A stretch of DNA of 64,000 bases, taken from contig NZ_JAIGNO010000003.1 of NCBI RefSeq assembly GCF_019711515.1, forward strand, positions 1-64,000, read 5' to 3'. Made by a program: the position numbers and the translations under genes. The notes beneath the pieces were generated by a model. That model saw only the letters and a list, made by a program, of their open reading frames with translations, searched no databases and was not told where the DNA came from. Position 1 is the first letter of the stretch; the number at the start of each line of letters is the position of its first letter. This DNA comes from Qipengyuania qiaonensis (GTDB taxonomy: Bacteria > Pseudomonadota > Alphaproteobacteria > Sphingomonadales > Sphingomonadaceae). Shown here piece after piece: positions 49,104 through 58,128 of the stretch.

Positions 49104-49915
49104 GCCTTCTCCCATCTCCCCTCGCTGCTGCGCTTGCCGGAACCGGTCTTGCCTGTTTTGCGATCGGCGCGACAAGACGCCCCGATCCCGGGCTCAAGCT
49201 GACCGGCCTCGCCGTACTCGCCTTCGCGCTCGCGCCGGTCCCGGCACATGCCGACCAGTTCGTCGAAGCGGCCGACAATGCGACCATCGACTGCGAACTC
49301 GCCCGCGGCGAACTCACCCGGATTGCGCTCATCGATGACGGCTTTGCCAATGTCTCGAAGATCGCGAGCGGCTTTCCCTACAACGATTTCCAGGTGACGC
49401 ACGAGCCGGTGCGCGGAGACATCTATATCTCCGTGCCTCCGCAGTTTGCCGCTGCCCGGGTCAGCTTTTTTGCGACCAGCAAGGCGGGCTATGTTTACAA
49501 GTTCGCCTGCCGCCTCGGCGGCGAAGAAGCGACCCAGCTCTTCATCACCAATCCCGCGCTCGCTAAATCCGCAGCTACCGAATGGGAGACCGAGACCGGA
49601 CTCGAGGACGCCGCGATCCGCTTGATCGAGGCGATGGCAAGCGATGCCGTCCTGCCCGGGTTCACCGCTCGCGCTGAACTCTCCGCTCCGCGCCGCACCG
49701 GCGGGATCGAGGTCCAGCTGGTCGCCGAATACCAGGGCGATGAACTCACCGGACAGCGCTTCCTCGTGCGCAACCTCGGCAAGGAGAGCCTTGCGCTTGG
49801 CTCCGAGCGAGAGGGTCCCGCAGGCGCGCTCGCCTTTGCTTATGGCCGCGATGCACTCGCTCCCGGTGAAGCGACCAGTGCCTTCCTTGTCTTTGCCAAG
49901 GGAGGGCTCGACTGA
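49100..49915 (+). CDS. traK: F-type secretin-like conjugation protein TraK
   Basis: A 271-residue exported protein, VirB9-like. The N-terminal region is hydrophobic with cleavage likely near VPAHA. DNATIDCELARGELTRIALIDDGFANVSKIASGFPYNDFQVTHEPVRGDIYISVPPQF and FLVRNLGKESLALGSEREGPAGALAFAYGRDALAPGEATSAFLVF are TraK signatures. With TraV and TraB it forms the outer-membrane core complex. Its junction with traB is ATGG/TGATG-type overlap. Confidence 0.9.
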   Translation: MSLLPSPLAAALAGTGLACFAIGATRRPDPGLKLTGLAVLAFALAPVPAHADQFVEAADNATIDCELARGELTRIALIDDGFANVSKIASGFPYNDFQVTHEPVRGDIYISVPPQFAAARVSFFATSKAGYVYKFACRLGGEEATQLFITNPALAKSAATEWETETGLEDAAIRLIEAMASDAVLPGFTARAELSAPRRTGGIEVQLVAEYQGDELTGQRFLVRNLGKESLALGSEREGPAGALAFAYGRDALAPGEATSAFLVFAKGGLD

Positions 49916-51231
49916 TGGCCGAGGCAACACAGAAGGACGCCGAAAAGAGGCCTCTGCCGGGCTCGCCGGAAGCGCGTGAAAGCGGACGGCGCAACCTCAA
50001 TTCGCAAATCGCGCAGCGCCAGAAGATGCTGCTCGCCGGGATCGGGGCCATCGCGCTCATCGGCGGCGGGATGTTCATCTTCGGCGGCGATGGCGACGAG
50101 GGCGGCAGTGATGCCAATGGTGCGGCGACAATCGACACCGGCGGCCTCGTCAATCGCAACCTCTCACAGCGCGAGTTCGTCGCGAGCTACGGCAACCGTC
50201 TCGATGCACAGGGCCGCGCGATCAAGGATCTCCAGCAGGCCCAGCTCCCGCGCCCCGAGATCGAACAGGAGCTCGAAGCCTTGCGCAGCGAGAACGCGCA
50301 GATGCGCTCCGACGGCCAGGCAGCGATCGACGCAATCTCGGCCGAGAACGCCAATCTGAGGTCACAGCTTAGCGACGCTGCGAAAGCGCCTGCAACCGCA
50401 CCGCCCCTGCCACCGCCACCTGCCTATGGCCCCGGCGTCGGCACCGGCGGAGCTGTCCAGCCTCCGCAAGGAGCGCCGGAAACGCAGGGCGGACAGCTCA
50501 GCCTGATGAGTTTCGGCGCGGAGACGGGCAAGGACGGCAAGCCGCGTGCGGCAGAGACTGCGCCCGCACTGCTGCTCGAAGCGAGCCGCGATTACCTGCC
50601 GCCTAACAGCTACGCACCGGCAACGGTCATCGTGGGTGTCGATGCCTCGACCGGCGTTGCCAGCCAGAGCGATCCGCTTCCCGTCGTGCTCCGGATCACC
50701 GGACCGGCGCGCTCGGTGATGCGCGGCAACAAGCTGCTCACCACCGACATCACCGGCTGCCTCGTCAATGGCGCGGCGCGCGGTGATCTCTCGGCCGAGA
50801 AGGTCTACGTCAAGCTGGTGCGCATGACCTGCGCGCAGCCCGGTGGCCGCTTCGCGGTCAGCGAGGTCAAGGGGTTCATCTCCTTTGCCGGAAAGTCGGG
50901 TGTGCGCGGCCGCGTGGTCAGCCGCGAAGGCAGCCTTGTCAGCCAGGCGCTGCTGGCCGGGATTGTCGGCGGCTTCGGGCGCGGATTTTCCGCCAACGCC
51001 AACGGCATCTTCACCGGTCAGGTCGGCGCCAACGGTCAGCGCGAAGCGCTGTCGCCGACCGACATCCTCGCCGGTGGCTTCGGCCAGGGTGCCGGCGAGG
51101 CTGCCGACACCGTCAGCCGATACCTCATCGAACGCGCCGAACAATACCAACCCGTCGTCGAGATGCCGACCGGCATCGAGGTCGAGATCGTCTTTCTCGA
51201 CGGCGTCCACGTCAGGAGCCCCTCCAAATGA
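49915..51231 (+). CDS. traB: F-type conjugation scaffold TraB
   Basis: This 438-residue VirB10-like protein has a cytosolic N-terminus, one membrane helix (MLLAGIGAIALIGGGMFIFGG), a coiled-coil stretch (about residues 95-155, LQQAQLPRPEIEQELEALRSENAQ...), a proline-rich linker (APPLPPPPAYGPGVG), and the C-terminal core: LLEASRDYLPPNSYAPATVIVGVDASTGVASQSDPLPVVLRITGPA, TTDITGCLVNGAARGDLSAEKVYVKLVRMTC and PTGIEVEIVFLDGVHV. It bridges inner and outer membrane. Confidence 0.95.
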   Translation: MAEATQKDAEKRPLPGSPEARESGRRNLNSQIAQRQKMLLAGIGAIALIGGGMFIFGGDGDEGGSDANGAATIDTGGLVNRNLSQREFVASYGNRLDAQGRAIKDLQQAQLPRPEIEQELEALRSENAQMRSDGQAAIDAISAENANLRSQLSDAAKAPATAPPLPPPPAYGPGVGTGGAVQPPQGAPETQGGQLSLMSFGAETGKDGKPRAAETAPALLLEASRDYLPPNSYAPATVIVGVDASTGVASQSDPLPVVLRITGPARSVMRGNKLLTTDITGCLVNGAARGDLSAEKVYVKLVRMTCAQPGGRFAVSEVKGFISFAGKSGVRGRVVSREGSLVSQALLAGIVGGFGRGFSANANGIFTGQVGANGQREALSPTDILAGGFGQGAGEAADTVSRYLIERAEQYQPVVEMPTGIEVEIVFLDGVHVRSPSK

Positions 51232-52100
51232 ACTACAATAACCACCGGCCGGGCCTGAAGGCCCGCGCCGCCCACCTTGCCCTTGCTCTTTCGAGCGCCG
51301 CCGCCGTGCTGACGCTCGGAGTCTCGGCCGTCACAGCCATGCCTGCGAGCGCCGCCGGCATGGCGAGCGAGGTCGCGCAGGCGCTGAAACTGCGGCTGCC
51401 CAAGACCCCGATCGATGCGATCAGCTGCGACACGCTTGGCCCCTGGTGCGAAGTCGTTTCGGGCGACACGCTGTTCTACATCGACGAGACCGCCCGCTAT
51501 CTCTTCGTGGGCCGTCTCTACGACATGGAAGAGCGGCGCGACGTGACCGCCGCCCGCCTGCTCGAACTCAATCCCGACCTGCTCGCGGCCGGTGCGGCGC
51601 GCGTAGCCAGCGACGCGCCGGCGGTACGCGACGAAGCGCCTTTCCAGGCGGCCGCCAGCCATGTCGACCTCTCATCGCTTCCGGCTGCAGGCGCGATCCA
51701 CTGGGGCAACCCCAAGGGCGAGCGCCTGGTCGTCTTCTCGGATTTCCAGTGTGGCTACTGCCAGCGCCTGACCGCCGAACTCGTCAAGGCAAAGGTCCAT
51801 GTCGAAGAGCGACCGATCTCGATCTTCGGCGCGGCAAGCCGCAAGATTTCCGAGGCCGTGCTGTGCGCCAAGGATCCGGCAAAGGCGCTCCATGCAGCCT
51901 ATGCCGGCCAGGCTCCGGCGAGTGCCAAGACCTGCAAGGACGCCAAGGCACTCGATGCCAACGAAGCCTTCGCGAAGGCCAACGGGTTTGCCGGAACTCC
52001 GGTCATCGTGCGCGCCCGCGATGGGGCGGTGCTGCATGGCTACCGCGATGCCGCGGCGATCCGCCGCTTCGTGGCCGAAGGCAAGGGAGTGGCGCAATGA
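51228..52100 (+). CDS. DsbC-type thiol:disulfide isomerase of the tra operon
   Basis: A 290-residue periplasmic protein with a signal sequence, a DsbC-like dimerisation domain (LRLPKTPIDAISCDTLGPWCEVVSGDTLFYIDETARYLFVGRLYDMEERRDVTAARLLELNP) and a thioredoxin-fold domain with the active site DFQCGYCQRLTAEL (about residue 175) and cis-proline in GFAGTPVIV. In F-type operons a DsbC is needed to fold the cysteine-rich TraU, TraN and TraH encoded downstream. Overlaps both neighbours by 4 bp. Confidence 0.92.
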   Translation: MNYNNHRPGLKARAAHLALALSSAAAVLTLGVSAVTAMPASAAGMASEVAQALKLRLPKTPIDAISCDTLGPWCEVVSGDTLFYIDETARYLFVGRLYDMEERRDVTAARLLELNPDLLAAGAARVASDAPAVRDEAPFQAAASHVDLSSLPAAGAIHWGNPKGERLVVFSDFQCGYCQRLTAELVKAKVHVEERPISIFGAASRKISEAVLCAKDPAKALHAAYAGQAPASAKTCKDAKALDANEAFAKANGFAGTPVIVRARDGAVLHGYRDAAAIRRFVAEGKGVAQ

Positions 52101-52669
52101 GCCGGCTTCCGATCCTTCGCGCCGTGGTGCTCGCTGCGCCGCTCATCCTGGCCAGTGGCTGCGCCAGCCTTGGCGGCAACGTCAAAGGCAGCTTTGCCTG
52201 CCGCGCTCCCGAAGGGACCTGCGCGCCGACTTCCGCGATCGATGCCGGGGCGACCGGCATCGAAAAGGCTGACACGACAGACGCGCATTGGACGGTGACC
52301 CCGACCGGCGAAGCGGTTCGCCGCCTGCAGGTGGTGCTGACGCCCTACCGTGACGCGGCGGGCCGCGACCATGAGGCGCGCGTCGTTCACCTGACCCTGC
52401 CCGAACAGGCAGGGACAGGCTGGCGCGCCCCGCAGGGCCGCCGCGAAGTCCTGCGCTCGCTGGCATCGACCATTGCCGCGACGCGCGAGAGCAACCCCGC
52501 AACCGATTTCCAACCAACAGACACATTGCCGGAACAGCTGTTCATCCCCTCGCAGCCCGTTCCGGCGATGCCCGGCGCTGACGCGCCGGAACCCGGGGGA
52601 CCTGGCTCGTTTTCCCCTCCCCGCGAGCCGGTCCCCCACCCTGATATGACCGAAGGAGAGAGCCGGTGA
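52097..52669 (+). CDS. traV: F-type conjugation outer-membrane lipoprotein TraV
   Basis: A 190-residue lipoprotein: signal peptide with lipobox (LAAPLILASGCASLGG), then GNVKGSFACRAPEGTCAPTSAIDAGA, the TraV cysteine motif (C-x-APxGxxC). A proline-rich tail follows. It anchors the TraK/TraB core complex in the outer membrane. The ATG at 52097 overlaps the dsbC stop (ATGA). Longer frames upstream lie within dsbC. Confidence 0.88.
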   Translation: MSRLPILRAVVLAAPLILASGCASLGGNVKGSFACRAPEGTCAPTSAIDAGATGIEKADTTDAHWTVTPTGEAVRRLQVVLTPYRDAAGRDHEARVVHLTLPEQAGTGWRAPQGRREVLRSLASTIAATRESNPATDFQPTDTLPEQLFIPSQPVPAMPGADAPEPGGPGSFSPPREPVPHPDMTEGESR

Positions 52670-55209
52670 CGCTATCCCTTGCTGCCGCGCGCGACGCACT
52701 CTCGCGAGGCCTGTTTGCAGACACGGCTCGGCCTGAGAAGCCGCAGGCGCATTTCGGGCTCGACATGCTCTCGGACTGGCTACCCTACCGGGTCTATGAC
52801 GAGGGGGCGAAGCTTTACCGCAACGCCCACTCGAAGGGCTTCGTGCTCGAGGTCACCCCGCTGATCGGGGCCGACGAACGGACCGGCGAGATCCTCGGCC
52901 AGTTCTTCTCCGAAGGCCTGCCGCAGGGCGCCTGCCTCCAGGTCCTGAACTTCGCGTCACCGCGGATCGGCAGCGTGGTCGGCCCCTGGTTCGCTCCGCG
53001 TTATGAGCAGGGCGGGATCTACGAGGCTATCGCCAGGGCGCGCACTAAGCGCCTTTACGATCTCGTCTGGAATTCGGGCTCGGCGCATGCGCCCTTCCAT
53101 GCCCGCAACGTCCGGCTGATCGTCTCGCTCGGCGTGCCGGTGCCCGGCAGCGTAACCGATGCCGAACTCTCCGAATGCCGCGAAGGGCTGATGGGCATGC
53201 TCCATTCGCTCGGACTCCACGCGCAAGAGCTGCGCCCGGGCGGGCTGCTGGCGCTGATCGACGAGCTCACCTCGCCGACCACCGCGCACGAGACCGATAT
53301 CCATGCGTGGAACCCGCATGATACGCTCGATGTCCAGGCCATCCGCCGCGACATCGAGCTCGAGGTCGAAGACGATCGCCTGATCCTCAGGACCGAGCGC
53401 TTTCGCGAGACCGGCCGCGACGAGGAGGGCAATCCCGAAGTCGGCGAATGCTATCCCGACCATTTCGACGTGCGGCATTATGCCGTGCGCTCTACCCCTG
53501 AGCGCTGGGCGCCCTGGGAATGCGCGCGGCTCATCGGCGACATGTTCACCGACAAGCTGCGCTTCCCCTGTCCAACGGCGACCATGCTGTGCCTGGTCTA
53601 CCCCGACCAGGAAGCCGCCTCGGCGCGCGCGGGCTTCAAGTTCATGCGCACGACCAGCCTCAGCCAGACCAAGAGCGCGCGTTTCTTGCCCAAGCTCGCC
53701 GAACAGTCGGCCGAGTGGCGCCACGTTCAAGCCGAACTCGAGGAAGGAAAGAAGCTCGTGAAGCTGTTCTACGGGCTCACCAGCATCTCGCCGCTCGGCC
53801 AGGGCGACGCGCACGAACGCATCATCAAGGCGATCTACAAGGCAGCGGGATGGGATCTTGCCGACGAGCGCTTCCTCCAGCTGCAGGGCCTCGTCGCTGC
53901 CTTTCCCCTGAGCCTTGCCGATGGCCTCGCCGACGACATGGCGCGGCTGAAGCGCCTCAAGACCATGCTCTCGACGACAGCGGCACATATCGCGCCGATG
54001 CAGGGGGAATATCTTGGCGGCGTGATCCCCCACCTCCTGCTCGTTGGCCGCCGCGGCCAGCCCTTCTGGTGGTCGCCGTTCGAAAACGCCGCCGGCAATC
54101 ACAATATCGCGATCTGCGGCAAGTCGGGCTCGGGCAAGTCGGTGCTGCTGCAGGAGCTCTGCGCCGCCTTGCGCGGCGCGGGCGCCAAGGTCGTGGTGAT
54201 CGACGACGGGCGCAGCTTCGAGCATTCGGTCAAACTGCAGGGCGGACGCTTCGTCGAGTTCACGCTCGCCTCGGGTTTTTCCCTGAACCCCTTCTCGATG
54301 GTCGACGATGCCCGCGCGCACGAAGACGAGGACTACCGCCTCGACTGCTTCGCCATGATCAAGGCGATCGTCGGCCAGATGGCGCGACCCGGCACCGCGC
54401 CGAGCGATACCGAACGCGGACTGATCGACCGGGCCGTGACTGCGACCTGGGAGGCTCTGGGAAGCGGCGCATCGGTCGACGATGTCGCGCATGCGCTCCA
54501 TGGATCGGAAAGCGAGGCGGGCCGCGATCTGGCCACCGCGATCGCGCCCTTCTGCCGCGGCGGCAGCTACGGCGGGTTCTTTGCAGGCAAAGCGAGCTTC
54601 GCGCTCGACGATGATTTCACCGTCTTCGAGATGAGCGATCTCGCGTCCCGTGAGGAACTGCGCAGCGTCGTCCTTTCGGCGATCATGTTCATGACCAGCC
54701 AGGCGATGACGCGCTCATCGCGAGCGACCAAGAAGCTGCTGCTGATCGACGAGGCCTGGGCCATGCTCAAGGGCGGGTCGATGGGCGAGTTCGTCGAGAC
54801 CTATGCCCGCACAGCCCGCAAGTACGGCGGCGCGCTCGCCACTGCGACCCAGTCCCTTAATGACTATTACAAGTCCGATGGCGCGCGCGCCGCGCTCGAG
54901 AACAGCGACTGGATGCTGGTGCTCCAGCAGAAGGCCGAGACGATCGCCGATTTCAGGGCGAACGCGCGGCTCGACATGGACGATCGCACCGAGACGCTGA
55001 TCCGCAGCCTCAAGCGTTCGGGGACCGAGTACAGCGAGGTCTTCATCAAGGGTCCCGAGACCGAGGCGGTCGGCCGGCTCGTGCTCGATCCCTTCTCGGC
55101 GACAATCTACTCCTCCGATCCCGACACCTATGCCGCGATCCAGGAATGCGAGCGGCGCGGACACAGCCTCGCCGATGCCATCCGCATTGTGGCGGGAGGC
55201 GGACAATGA
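52666..55209 (+). CDS. traC: F-type T4SS ATPase TraC (VirB4-like)
   Basis: This 847-residue cytosolic/peripheral ATPase energises pilus assembly. The N-terminal TraC_F region includes FGLDMLSDWLPYRVYDEGAKLYRNAHSKGFVLEV; Walker A GKSGSGKSVLLQEL is near residue 485; VVIDDGRSFEHSVKLQGGRFVEF lies just after; Walker B LLLIDEAWAMLKGGSMGEFVETYARTARKYGG is near 690; ATQSLNDYYKSDGARAALENSDWMLVLQQK near 725. Length matches the family. The start is GTG, overlapping traV by 4 bp. Confidence 0.96.
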   Translation: MTLSLAAARDALSRGLFADTARPEKPQAHFGLDMLSDWLPYRVYDEGAKLYRNAHSKGFVLEVTPLIGADERTGEILGQFFSEGLPQGACLQVLNFASPRIGSVVGPWFAPRYEQGGIYEAIARARTKRLYDLVWNSGSAHAPFHARNVRLIVSLGVPVPGSVTDAELSECREGLMGMLHSLGLHAQELRPGGLLALIDELTSPTTAHETDIHAWNPHDTLDVQAIRRDIELEVEDDRLILRTERFRETGRDEEGNPEVGECYPDHFDVRHYAVRSTPERWAPWECARLIGDMFTDKLRFPCPTATMLCLVYPDQEAASARAGFKFMRTTSLSQTKSARFLPKLAEQSAEWRHVQAELEEGKKLVKLFYGLTSISPLGQGDAHERIIKAIYKAAGWDLADERFLQLQGLVAAFPLSLADGLADDMARLKRLKTMLSTTAAHIAPMQGEYLGGVIPHLLLVGRRGQPFWWSPFENAAGNHNIAICGKSGSGKSVLLQELCAALRGAGAKVVVIDDGRSFEHSVKLQGGRFVEFTLASGFSLNPFSMVDDARAHEDEDYRLDCFAMIKAIVGQMARPGTAPSDTERGLIDRAVTATWEALGSGASVDDVAHALHGSESEAGRDLATAIAPFCRGGSYGGFFAGKASFALDDDFTVFEMSDLASREELRSVVLSAIMFMTSQAMTRSSRATKKLLLIDEAWAMLKGGSMGEFVETYARTARKYGGALATATQSLNDYYKSDGARAALENSDWMLVLQQKAETIADFRANARLDMDDRTETLIRSLKRSGTEYSEVFIKGPETEAVGRLVLDPFSATIYSSDPDTYAAIQECERRGHSLADAIRIVAGGGQ

Positions 55210-55586
55210 TGGTCTCGCATCTCGTCGACCGGACCCCTCCGGCCAATCTCCGCAGCCTGATGCCATTCCTGCAAGGGACCTGCTTCGTCCTCATCGAGAC
55301 CGCACGCTTTGCCGCGACCTCGCTGCTGATCGTGCTGGGATTGCCGCTCGCGCTGTTCCTGTTCGTTGCGGGCTGGGACCTTGGCGGCCTCTTCACCCAG
55401 CTCGCCAATCTGTCGGACCGCTACCTCGAAGCCGACGGCCTGCGCCGCAGCCTGTTCAGCCAGGACCTCAAGGGCTGCTTCCTGGTGTTGACCGGTGCGG
55501 TGACGCTGTTTCGCATGCCCCGCTTCCTGAAGCGGCTCGCGGCCGATCTCGACAACCATCCGGCCCGGGAGGCAAACCGTGACTGA
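55206..55586 (+). CDS. Small inner-membrane protein between traC and trbI
   Basis: A 126-residue protein with two hydrophobic segments (CFVLIETARFAATSLLIVLGLPLALFLFVAGW and a weaker one near GCFLVLTGAVTLF) and a basic C-terminus. I know no named family for it, but its position inside the F-type operon and 4-bp overlap with traC suggest a conserved accessory transfer protein of this plasmid/ICE lineage. Confidence 0.75.
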   Translation: MMVSHLVDRTPPANLRSLMPFLQGTCFVLIETARFAATSLLIVLGLPLALFLFVAGWDLGGLFTQLANLSDRYLEADGLRRSLFSQDLKGCFLVLTGAVTLFRMPRFLKRLAADLDNHPAREANRD

Positions 55587-55965
55587 CACGCGCAGATTAC
55601 AATCTTTTAATCGCCCGCTGGTGCTCAGAATTCTTGGCGTGCTCGCGCTCGTGGTCGGACTGCTCTGGGCGGCCTGGGTCAGCCGCGAGCTGTCCGAGCC
55701 GCGCCAGCAGATCGTCACGGTCCGGCTTGCCGAGACCATCGCGGGTTTCGTCGATGCCGAAGCGCGCGGGCAGCAGGATCCCGAAGCCAGCCAGGCGCGC
55801 GTGCTCGCCTTCCTCCAAGCGTCCGAGCGTGCCGTTGCAGAAATGGGGACCGATGGCCGCGTGGTGCTGGTCGGCGAAGCGGTGCTCGCAGGAGATGCCC
55901 CCGATGCCACCAACGAACTGCGCATGCGGATCGCCCGCCAGCTTGGGCAGGGAGGCGGTCAGTGA
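55579..55965 (+). CDS. trbI: F-type conjugation protein TrbI
   Basis: A 128-residue protein with one N-terminal membrane helix (LVLRILGVLALVVGLLWAAWVS) and a periplasmic domain EPRQQIVTVRLAETIAGFVDAEARGQQDPEASQARVLAFLQASERAVAEM. This is the TrbI/TraW-operon pattern of F (a pilus-length/retraction factor). Not to be confused with RP4 TrbI. It overlaps both neighbours. Confidence 0.8.
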   Translation: MTDTRRLQSFNRPLVLRILGVLALVVGLLWAAWVSRELSEPRQQIVTVRLAETIAGFVDAEARGQQDPEASQARVLAFLQASERAVAEMGTDGRVVLVGEAVLAGDAPDATNELRMRIARQLGQGGGQ

Positions 55966-56483
55966 CGCCCTTTGCCTCTCGTCTTGTCCGCACGATCAAA
56001 CGGCCGCTTGTCCTGACCGGCCTGGTGCTGCTGCCGCTCGGATGGGGCGCGGTCGATGCCTTCGCGAAAGGCCATGCCTTTCTCATCAACGCCAGCCCGA
56101 GCCTGCCGAACTGGGCCTTCTGGCTCGACAAGCATGCGCGGATCGAGCGCGGCAGCCTGATCTTCTTCGAGCCGCCGGCAAGCAGACTCGTTGAAGTGCA
56201 TTTCGGGAAAGGCGCGCAGCTCTTCGGCAAACGGGTGCTCGGCGTGCCGGGCGATGTCGTAAGCCACCGTGGCCACGAGGTCTTCATCAACGGCCGCAAG
56301 ATCGCCGCGCGGCTCGATGAGACCCGTCTCGGCATTGCGCTTCACAAAGGCCCCGAAGGCACGATCCCCGACGGCTGCTTCTACACTGGGACCAGCCATC
56401 CACGCGGCCTCGACAGCCGCTACGCCGAGATCGGCTTCGTCTGCCGCGGCCAGATCCTCGGCAGCGGGAGGGCGATCCTGTGA
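55962..56483 (+). CDS. S26 signal peptidase in the F-type operon (TraF-like peptidase)
   Basis: This 173-residue membrane-anchored peptidase has a hydrophobic N-terminus (VLTGLVLLPLGWGAVDAF), a probable nucleophile in INASPSLPNWAFWLDK, and a lysine base in KRVLGVPGDVVSHRGHEVFINGR with the conserved D and the box GTSHPRGLDSRYAEIGFV. It resembles RP4 TraF, the pilin-maturing peptidase, and F itself has no such gene. It presumably processes TraA here. GTG start, overlapping trbI. Confidence 0.88.
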   Translation: MTPFASRLVRTIKRPLVLTGLVLLPLGWGAVDAFAKGHAFLINASPSLPNWAFWLDKHARIERGSLIFFEPPASRLVEVHFGKGAQLFGKRVLGVPGDVVSHRGHEVFINGRKIAARLDETRLGIALHKGPEGTIPDGCFYTGTSHPRGLDSRYAEIGFVCRGQILGSGRAIL

Positions 56484-57118
56484 GCAAATTCATCCTCCCT
56501 GCGGCCTTGCTTGCAGTCCTGCTCTACCCTGCCGAGGTGCTGGCGCGCGATTATGGCCAGCGCGGCACGGTGTTTCCCGTGATCGAACGCGACCTCCTCG
56601 AACAGATCCATTCGCGCCTGACGCAGATGGAACGATCGGGCGAGACCGCGCGGCTCAATGAAGACCTGAAGCGCCGCACGATCGCGCGGGTCAACCGCCC
56701 TGACCCCGTTGCGGGGATCGCCCGGGCCAGCGAAGCGCGGCGCTGGCACTTCGATCCGACGATTACGCTCGCTGCCGATATCCGCGGGGCAAAAGGCGAG
56801 CTGATCCATGCCGCTGGCACGAGGGTCAATCCGCTCGACAGCGTCGACCTTCGCGCCGATCTCCTGTTCCTCGACGGCGACGATCCAGACCAGCTCACCT
56901 GGGCGCTCAAGCAGGACGCCAATGCCAAGCTGATCCTGGTGAAGGGCGCGCCGCTCGAGCTGATGAAGGCTCGCCAGCGCCGCTTCTATTTCGACCAGGG
57001 CGGCAAGCTCACCGAAAGGTTCGGGATCAGGTCGGTGCCCGCACGCGTGCGCCAGCAGGGCCGCCTGCTCGAGGTCAGCGAAATCGCGCTGCCACCGAAA
57101 AGGAGGACAGCCCAATGA
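56480..57118 (+). CDS. traW: F-type conjugation protein TraW
   Basis: A 212-residue periplasmic protein with a signal peptide (FILPAALLAVLLYPAEVLA). RDYGQRGTVFPVIERDLLEQIHSRLTQME is the TraW start and FDPTITLAADIRGAKGELIHAAGTRVNPLD its core, followed by LLFLDGDDPDQLTWALKQDANAKLILVKGAPLELMKARQRRFYFDQGGKLTERFGIRSVPARVRQQG. It works with TrbC in pilus assembly; the C-terminal part has a thioredoxin-like topology. Confidence 0.94.
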   Translation: MSKFILPAALLAVLLYPAEVLARDYGQRGTVFPVIERDLLEQIHSRLTQMERSGETARLNEDLKRRTIARVNRPDPVAGIARASEARRWHFDPTITLAADIRGAKGELIHAAGTRVNPLDSVDLRADLLFLDGDDPDQLTWALKQDANAKLILVKGAPLELMKARQRRFYFDQGGKLTERFGIRSVPARVRQQGRLLEVSEIALPPKRRTAQ

Positions 57119-58128
57119 CGCACTTAAGAAAGCTGGCGCTCATGCTGGCCGCCATTCTTGGTCTAGCGACCGCAACGCCCGCCATGGCCGATGCCGGTCC
57201 GGGACGCTGCACCGGCAGCTTCGTCAACCCGATCACCGACATCTGCTGGTCGTGCCTGTTCCCGATCTCCATCGGCGGGCTGGACATCTGGCCGTCGAGC
57301 CGGCCCGATCCCGATAACCCCGATCTGCCGGTGTGCCTGTGCGGTCTGAGGCCCGGGATCGCCATGGGCTTCTGGGAGCCCGTTCGGCTTGCCGATGTCA
57401 GCATGAAGCCGTGGTGCTTCGTGAACCTCGGCGGCATGAAACTCGATCCGGGCTTCGATATCGGCTTCCGCTCGATCTCGGGTCCATCGGCGGTGGGCGG
57501 CGCGAGCCAGTATTATTCGAGCTGGCATGTCCACTGGTATGCCTATCCGCTGATCTACTGGATGGAGATCGTCGCCGATTTCCTGTGCCTGGAATCGGGC
57601 TCGATCGACATTCTCTACATCTCCGAGATCGATCCGCTGTGGCAGGATTCCGAGCTCACCGCGATCATCAACCCTGAGGCCGTGCTCTTCGCCAACCCGC
57701 TGGCGCTCGCTGCCTGTGCGGCCGACTGCGTCGCCTCGACCGCGAAGCTGCCGATCGACGAGATGTTCTGGTGCGCGGGCTGCCAGGGTTCGATGTATCC
57801 GATGAACGGCAACGTCTCGGCCTCGATCGGGCACGTCCAGGCCTCGCGGCTCGTGCTCTCGCGCTTTGCTTACAAGCTCCACCGCGAACTCGTCTCGTGG
57901 GGGACGATGGGGTCCAAGGGCCTGTGCGGCAAATACCTGATGCCGGTGATGCGCAAGCAGCAATACCGCTTCCAGGCCACCAACCCCAACCCGGCGACCT
58001 CGGGCCGTTACGCCTGCCCGCCCGTCGGCGCCTCCACCACCTTTCAATCGGCCGGACAGGTCATCCCCGCTATCGGTGAAGACATGGGATACCTCGTCTG
58101 GCGCAAGCGGAACTGCTGCGCGCTATGA
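57115..58128 (+). CDS. traU: F-type conjugation protein TraU
   Basis: A 337-residue exported cysteine-rich protein. CTGSFVNPITDICWSCLFPISIGGLDIWPSSRPD, VCLCGLRPGIAMGFWEPVRLADVSMKPWCFVNLGG, YPLIYWMEIVADFLCLESGSIDILYISEIDPLWQDSELTAIINPEAVLFAN and a closing PAIGEDMGYLVWRKRNCC are near-invariant TraU blocks. TraU acts in mating-pair stabilisation and DNA transfer and needs DsbC for folding. Overlaps both neighbours by 4 bp. Confidence 0.96.
   Translation: MTHLRKLALMLAAILGLATATPAMADAGPGRCTGSFVNPITDICWSCLFPISIGGLDIWPSSRPDPDNPDLPVCLCGLRPGIAMGFWEPVRLADVSMKPWCFVNLGGMKLDPGFDIGFRSISGPSAVGGASQYYSSWHVHWYAYPLIYWMEIVADFLCLESGSIDILYISEIDPLWQDSELTAIINPEAVLFANPLALAACAADCVASTAKLPIDEMFWCAGCQGSMYPMNGNVSASIGHVQASRLVLSRFAYKLHRELVSWGTMGSKGLCGKYLMPVMRKQQYRFQATNPNPATSGRYACPPVGASTTFQSAGQVIPAIGEDMGYLVWRKRNCCAL

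Noticed and set aside
52957-54501. 514-codon minus-strand frame within traC
   Set aside because: Antisense shadow; traC motifs occupy the plus strand throughout.
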